Part shown: in pieces, positions 60,230 through 64,000 of the stretch
How positions within the stretch are numbered: the stretch's first letter is position 1
How the letters are laid out: each line of letters opens with the position of its first letter
Origin: Atopobiaceae bacterium
GTDB lineage: Bacteria > Actinomycetota > Coriobacteriia > Coriobacteriales > Atopobiaceae
Assembly: GCA_022482785.1 (NCBI GenBank)
Contig: JAKVON010000002.1
Coordinates: 186,001 to 250,000, forward strand
DNA length: 64,000 nucleotides
Reading direction: 5' to 3'
Notes under the pieces: generated by a model
Seen by the model: only the letters and a program-made list of their open reading frames with translations
Database searches by the model: none
Told to the model about the DNA's origin: nothing
Program-made: the position numbers and the translations under genes

Positions 60230-61318
60230 ATGGGGATTCGTGAGCAGGACCTGCAAAACATCGTCGATGGCCTGAGTACCGCCGAGAAGGACAAGCTCAA
60301 TGGCAGTACGGTGCTCATCACGGGTTGCGGCGGCTTCCTCGGCTACTACTTCATGAACCTCCTCGCCGAGAAGGGCGAGGACTTGGGTGTGAAGAAGGTC
60401 ATAGGCCTCGATAACTTCATGCTCGGAAAGCCCAAGTGGATCGAGCGTATCGAAAAGTCTCCCATTGTCGAGATCGACAAGTTCGACATCATCCATGACA
60501 AGCTTTCCGATATCCAGGGTGCCTCGGCTGCCGACCTCATCATCCACATGGCATCGATTGCAAGCCCCATGTTCTACCGCACGTACCCCATCGAGACGCT
60601 TGACGCCAACATCTGGGGCCTTCGCGCGCTGCTCGACACCTACGTCAAGAAGCCCATCAAGGGCCTACTCTTCTTCTCGAGCTCCGAGACCTATGGCGAC
60701 CCGGATGCCGAGCATGTCCCCACCAACGAGGAGTACCGTGGCTCCGTGAGCTTTACAGGTCCTCGTGCCTGCTATGACGAGTCGAAGCGCTTCGGCGAGA
60801 CCATGTGCATGCTCTATGCCAAGCAGTATGACATGCCCATAGGCGTCGCGCGTCCGTTCAACAACTACGGCCCTGGCATGCGCATCAACGACAAGCGCGT
60901 GGTGGCCGATTTCGCGAACGATGTCGTCAACGGCAAGGATATCGTCATCCTTTCCAATGGCACGCCAACGCGCACGTTCTGCTACATAGCCGATGCCATC
61001 ACTGGGTATCTCAAGGTGCTGCTCCATGGCACCTATGACTACTTCAACATCGGCATCGACAAGCCCGAGATATCGATGGTCGAGCTCGCCAACATCTATG
61101 CCGAGGCCGGCAAGCAGCTCTTTGGCTACCAGGGCGAGGTCAAGTTCGCCACCTCCGAGGATCCTGCCTACCTCACCAACAACCCGCAGCGTCGTTGCCC
61201 CGACATCACCAAGGCGCGCACGGTTCTGGGCTACGATCCAAAAGTGCATGTCAACGAGGGCGTGGGACGTTTCCTGCAGTTCATCAAGGAGAATGACGAG
61301 GGGGAGTACCTGTGGTAG
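60230..61318 (+). CDS. NAD-dependent sugar-nucleotide epimerase/dehydratase or decarboxylase
   Basis: A 362-residue extended short-chain dehydrogenase. The NAD-binding motif is TGCGGFLG after VLI, the active-site triad is Ser-rich FFSSSETYGDP with YDESK, and the C-terminal part reads ARPFNNYGPGMRINDKRVVA, as in UDP-glucuronate decarboxylase and related enzymes. Its precise product is open. TAGGAG precedes the ATG. Next to an RfbF-like and a dehydrogenase gene, it probably works on a hexuronate nucleotide. Confidence 0.85.
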   Translation: MGIREQDLQNIVDGLSTAEKDKLNGSTVLITGCGGFLGYYFMNLLAEKGEDLGVKKVIGLDNFMLGKPKWIERIEKSPIVEIDKFDIIHDKLSDIQGASAADLIIHMASIASPMFYRTYPIETLDANIWGLRALLDTYVKKPIKGLLFFSSSETYGDPDAEHVPTNEEYRGSVSFTGPRACYDESKRFGETMCMLYAKQYDMPIGVARPFNNYGPGMRINDKRVVADFANDVVNGKDIVILSNGTPTRTFCYIADAITGYLKVLLHGTYDYFNIGIDKPEISMVELANIYAEAGKQLFGYQGEVKFATSEDPAYLTNNPQRRCPDITKARTVLGYDPKVHVNEGVGRFLQFIKENDEGEYLW

Positions 61319-62571
61319 TCACACTATTCGGTCTGGGCTTCGTGGGCCTTACGACGGCCGTCGCCTTTGCGGACATGGGCATCACGGTCTATGGCATCGA
61401 GGTCAACGAGAAACGTCGCTCCACCATCGCCGCTGGCAAGCTTCCCTTTCATGAGCCTGGCCTCGGCGAGGGTCTCGATCGCACGCTCGGCAAGACCTTC
61501 TTCGTAGATGTCCCCGTCGAGGAGGCCGTCTCGAAGAGCGATGCCGTCTACTACTGCGTGGGTACCCCCTATGGCAAGGATGGTCAGGCCGACCTCTCCT
61601 ATCTCTACGGGGCGATCGACCAGACCCTCCCCGCTGTCAGCAAGGATGGCTTCACCGTGCTGGTCACCAAGTCGACGGTGCCGCCTTCGACCACCAAGGA
61701 CATGGTGATTCCCTACATCGAGAAGCAGGGCTATACCGTGGGGGGCAACATCGGCGTAGCCAACAACCCCGAGTTCCTGCGCGAGGGTCACTGCTGGGAT
61801 GATGTGGTCAACGCCGACCGCATCGTGCTCGGTGTCTCCGACGAGCGCTCCGAGAAGGTGCTTCGCAAGCTCTACCAGGGATATACCTGCCCTGTGCATA
61901 CGGTTACGCTCAATACGGGCGAGTACATCAAGTACCTCTCCAACACGCTGCTGGCAACGCTCATCAGCTGGTCGAACGAGATGAGCCTTGTCGCCGACAA
62001 TATCGGTGACATCCAAATCGCCGAGGCGTTCCGCATCCTGCACGAGGACAGCCGCTGGGGTACGCCTGCCTGCAACATGGCAACCTATGCCTATCCTGGC
62101 GCCGGCTATGGCGGCTACTGCCTTCCCAAGGACACCAATGCCCTCTTCGCGAGGTCGAAGGCCTTGGGCTACGAGCCCAAGATGCTCGGCCAGACCATCG
62201 CGGTCAACGATGCCATGCCCTCGGCCATCGCGAAGATCATCGAGCGCAAGGTCTCGTCTCCCGAGCAGGTCATCGGACTGTGCGGCCTCTCTTTCAAGCC
62301 AGAGAGCGACGATACGCGTGACACCCCAGCGGCCAAGATCGTGGCTGCCCTCAACAAGGACGGCTACACCAACATCCTCGGCTACGACCCGCTGGCGATC
62401 CCCGAGTTCAAGCAGTACTACGCGCAGCTCAAGATGGGATTCAAGGAGAGCTATGACGAGCTGGTCGCGTCTTCGGACGTGCTGGTGATTACCACTGCCT
62501 GGAAGGAATTCTCCGATCTGCCCGAGAAGGCGGCAGACAAGCCCATCGTCGATGCTCGGTATTTGCTCTAA
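61312..62571 (+). CDS. UDP-glucose/GDP-mannose-type sugar-nucleotide 6-dehydrogenase
   Basis: A 419-residue enzyme oxidising the C6 alcohol of a sugar nucleotide to the uronate in two NAD-dependent steps. N-terminal Rossmann motif LFGLGFVGLTTAVAFADMG, STVPPSTT, and the catalytic Cys in PGAGYGGYCLPKDTNAL; the C-terminal domain has GLSFKPESDDTRDTPA. The GTG start follows GGGGAG and overlaps the previous gene by seven bases. Whether it uses UDP- or, given its RfbF neighbour, CDP-glucose is not decidable here. Confidence 0.9.
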   Translation: MVVTLFGLGFVGLTTAVAFADMGITVYGIEVNEKRRSTIAAGKLPFHEPGLGEGLDRTLGKTFFVDVPVEEAVSKSDAVYYCVGTPYGKDGQADLSYLYGAIDQTLPAVSKDGFTVLVTKSTVPPSTTKDMVIPYIEKQGYTVGGNIGVANNPEFLREGHCWDDVVNADRIVLGVSDERSEKVLRKLYQGYTCPVHTVTLNTGEYIKYLSNTLLATLISWSNEMSLVADNIGDIQIAEAFRILHEDSRWGTPACNMATYAYPGAGYGGYCLPKDTNALFARSKALGYEPKMLGQTIAVNDAMPSAIAKIIERKVSSPEQVIGLCGLSFKPESDDTRDTPAAKIVAALNKDGYTNILGYDPLAIPEFKQYYAQLKMGFKESYDELVASSDVLVITTAWKEFSDLPEKAADKPIVDARYLL

Positions 62572-62696
62572 CGTATGGTTATATGAGGATTGACCGTCCT
62601 GCTCTTCCAGAAATGAAAAAGGTGCAACATGTCCGCATGGAGAGAATGCCCCTTCGCCTGCGAATCGCATTCGTTGTTTCGATTGCGAGCTAAGAA

Positions 62697-64000
62697 ATGC
62701 GGGTAACCACACTGACCGCATCTTCTTTTAAAAAACCGTATGCTCTTTTTGCTGTCGCCCAGGTGCTTCTTCTTGTGTCGATGATTTTGGGGACATTGGG
62801 ACATCAGCGGTCGAGCCTTCTCGTAGAGGCTGGCTTCCCGCTCTTTTCTGCTGTGTCTTTTCTTATAGCGATTCGTGATTCCGAGAAGTATTCGCTTCAC
62901 AAGGTCGAGCTGGGCCTTTGTTACTTCCCTCCGGCACTTCTCGCTCTGTCGACGTCATTCTGTTTCGGTGGGCTAGGGACATCTCCGGTTTTGGCTGTGC
63001 TGTGGATTGCCGCGTTTGTTCCTCCATCCCTTATGATTCTTGTTTCCATGGTAAAAAGCATCAAATTCCATGTTTTCTCAAAGCGTTACATCCCTATCTG
63101 CGTGGTTGTAGCCGTGTTCTTTGCTCTTTCCCTGCTAGATATTCGATCCTGGGCTACCGTTGACGAGTACCAGTACTTTTCAGGAATTCAGAAGGCTCTT
63201 TCGTGGAAATTCGTCTTTAGTTCTAATGGCATACTTAGGCTGTGCTCTCATCAATCCTATCTTTCGGCGCTTTGGTATGTAGCAGGTGCGGGCCTCACGA
63301 ATGGGGGTATTGTTGGAATTAGGTTGACCCAAGTATTTCTGCAGGCTGCAGCGACAATTGCGTTCTACTTCATTGCGCTTCGGGTCTTTGCTGCAAAGGG
63401 CATCAAAGAAATCGAAGCAGCTCTTTTGACAGCGGTCTATTCCTTGAACCCTCTGGTGCTTGGCCTCTCGAATGAAATTTCGCTCGATGTAATGAGCGCA
63501 TCATTCCTTGTTCTAATCACTGCTTCTTACCTTTATGAGAAGCCTTTCCTGTTTCTTTTTCTTGCAGTAAATCTAGCTTTCTGCAAGGAGTCCAATCTCT
63601 TTATCCTTCTTGGCATCGGGTGCGGAATCATTATCTGTGCGACATCGAGCCGGAGGATGGCGACTGAAGGCAAGCGCATCTTCCCAATGCTCTCTCCCTT
63701 TGATTTGTCATGTGGCCTCTCTCTCGTCCTTGCTGCAATCTCCTGCGTTATTGCGTTAAAAGGAGGGCTTTGGGGAGTTACGCGGGCTGCTGTTGCCAAT
63801 TTTAACCAGTTCGCTTTTAACTCGATTCATGTCTCCATGCTTCTTAAAGAGGTCTTCTTCCTTAATTTTTCGTGGGTCCTCTGGGCAGTCGTTATTGCTG
63901 GAATAGCCATATGGGTTATTGAATGGAGGCATGACAATCGGCGTGAAGAAATACATAACGAGATGGTTATGCTGCTTCCTCTTACCCTTGCTACGGGCTT
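62697..64000 (+). CDS. Polytopic membrane protein, partial (runs off the window)
   Basis: The reading frame is open from an ATG at 62697 (stop codon TAA two codons before it) to the last base, at least 434 residues. It is strongly hydrophobic with about ten helices by eye, and has a loop TVDEYQYFSGIQKALSWKF whose Asp-Glu pair recalls GT-C glycosyltransferases of the PMT/ArnT type. Its base composition is near 50% GC and its codons are A/T-rich (aaa, att, ttt), quite unlike the genes before it, suggesting a recently acquired surface-polysaccharide region. The 125 bases between it and the dehydrogenase gene show nothing recognisable; the ribosome site is weak. Confidence 0.75.
   Translation, partial: MRVTTLTASSFKKPYALFAVAQVLLLVSMILGTLGHQRSSLLVEAGFPLFSAVSFLIAIRDSEKYSLHKVELGLCYFPPALLALSTSFCFGGLGTSPVLAVLWIAAFVPPSLMILVSMVKSIKFHVFSKRYIPICVVVAVFFALSLLDIRSWATVDEYQYFSGIQKALSWKFVFSSNGILRLCSHQSYLSALWYVAGAGLTNGGIVGIRLTQVFLQAAATIAFYFIALRVFAAKGIKEIEAALLTAVYSLNPLVLGLSNEISLDVMSASFLVLITASYLYEKPFLFLFLAVNLAFCKESNLFILLGIGCGIIICATSSRRMATEGKRIFPMLSPFDLSCGLSLVLAAISCVIALKGGLWGVTRAAVANFNQFAFNSIHVSMLLKEVFFLNFSWVLWAVVIAGIAIWVIEWRHDNRREEIHNEMVMLLPLTLATG

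Overview
The window reads as chromosomal DNA from a high-GC actinobacterium, most likely class Coriobacteriia (Olsenella/Atopobiaceae- or Collinsella-like). This is inferred from gene content and style: fused PurL/PurQ FGAM synthase, the MurT/GatD pair, a mycobacterial-type bifunctional dCTP deaminase, ECF-type B12 uptake with surface DUF4430 proteins, Asp23-type envelope proteins, a giant Cna-B adhesin, Tat lipoproteins and strong Shine-Dalgarno sites. Most genes are very GC-rich. The Fic region near 0.7-1.6 kb, the middle of the adhesin, and especially 62.7-64.0 kb are visibly less so. No tRNA, rRNA, CRISPR array or recognisable transposase gene was found.

Layout. 0-1.6 kb: a Phd/ParE-type toxin-antitoxin pair and a Fic protein with its own HTH and a palindromic operator. 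1.6-5.4 kb: purL on the minus strand. 5.8-18.7 kb: one 4280-residue cell-wall adhesin. 18.8-26.2 kb: an amino-acid-binding lipoprotein, a HAD phosphatase, a histidine phosphatase, a small conserved-looking protein, an acylphosphatase, and a LolD/MacB-type ABC ATPase with a large FtsX permease that carries a one-base frameshift. 26.2-32.7 kb: two paralogous proteins of unknown function with a nuclease-like C-terminus, lying among inverted repeats, with tyrS and a U32 peptidase-family gene between them. 32.8-34.5 kb: NifU-like protein, dcd, lgt. 34.6-43.2 kb: a cobalamin-riboswitch operon (two DUF4430 surface proteins, EcfT, a fused double EcfA), then an acidic protein and an antiporter on the minus strand, then a probable cobalamin ECF S component. 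43.5-53.3 kb: YebC, an Asp23/AmaP/DUF2273 envelope cluster, MurT-GatD, a GH3 lipoprotein and two polytopic GT-C-like membrane proteins. A third such protein lies on the minus strand at 53.3-55.0 kb. 55.1-58.2 kb: a TPP-riboswitch thiamine/HMP uptake operon. 58.4-59.1 kb: a second RelE/Phd module. 59.4-62.6 kb: a nucleotide-sugar operon, followed by a membrane protein cut off by the window end.

The strongest unexplained signal is a set of intergenic inverted-repeat elements with fixed geometry. Two loci 53 kb apart (5492-5666 and 58232-58406) are both exactly 175 bp. Each has four copies of a 26-29-bp arm, two forward then two reverse, 42 bp apart, and the outer arms resemble each other more than the inner ones. 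Two 52-bp hairpins follow the second nuclease-like paralog, and a 52-bp inverted repeat (49/52 identical) brackets the first. Together these suggest a palindrome/nuclease-like system comparable in outline to REP/RAYT elements but with a different protein. Other points worth a second look are a TPP riboswitch followed by both a terminator and a Shine-Dalgarno-sequestering hairpin, a 30-bp tandem duplication that appears to create a promoter, and a B12 uptake system whose S component is separated from its operon.
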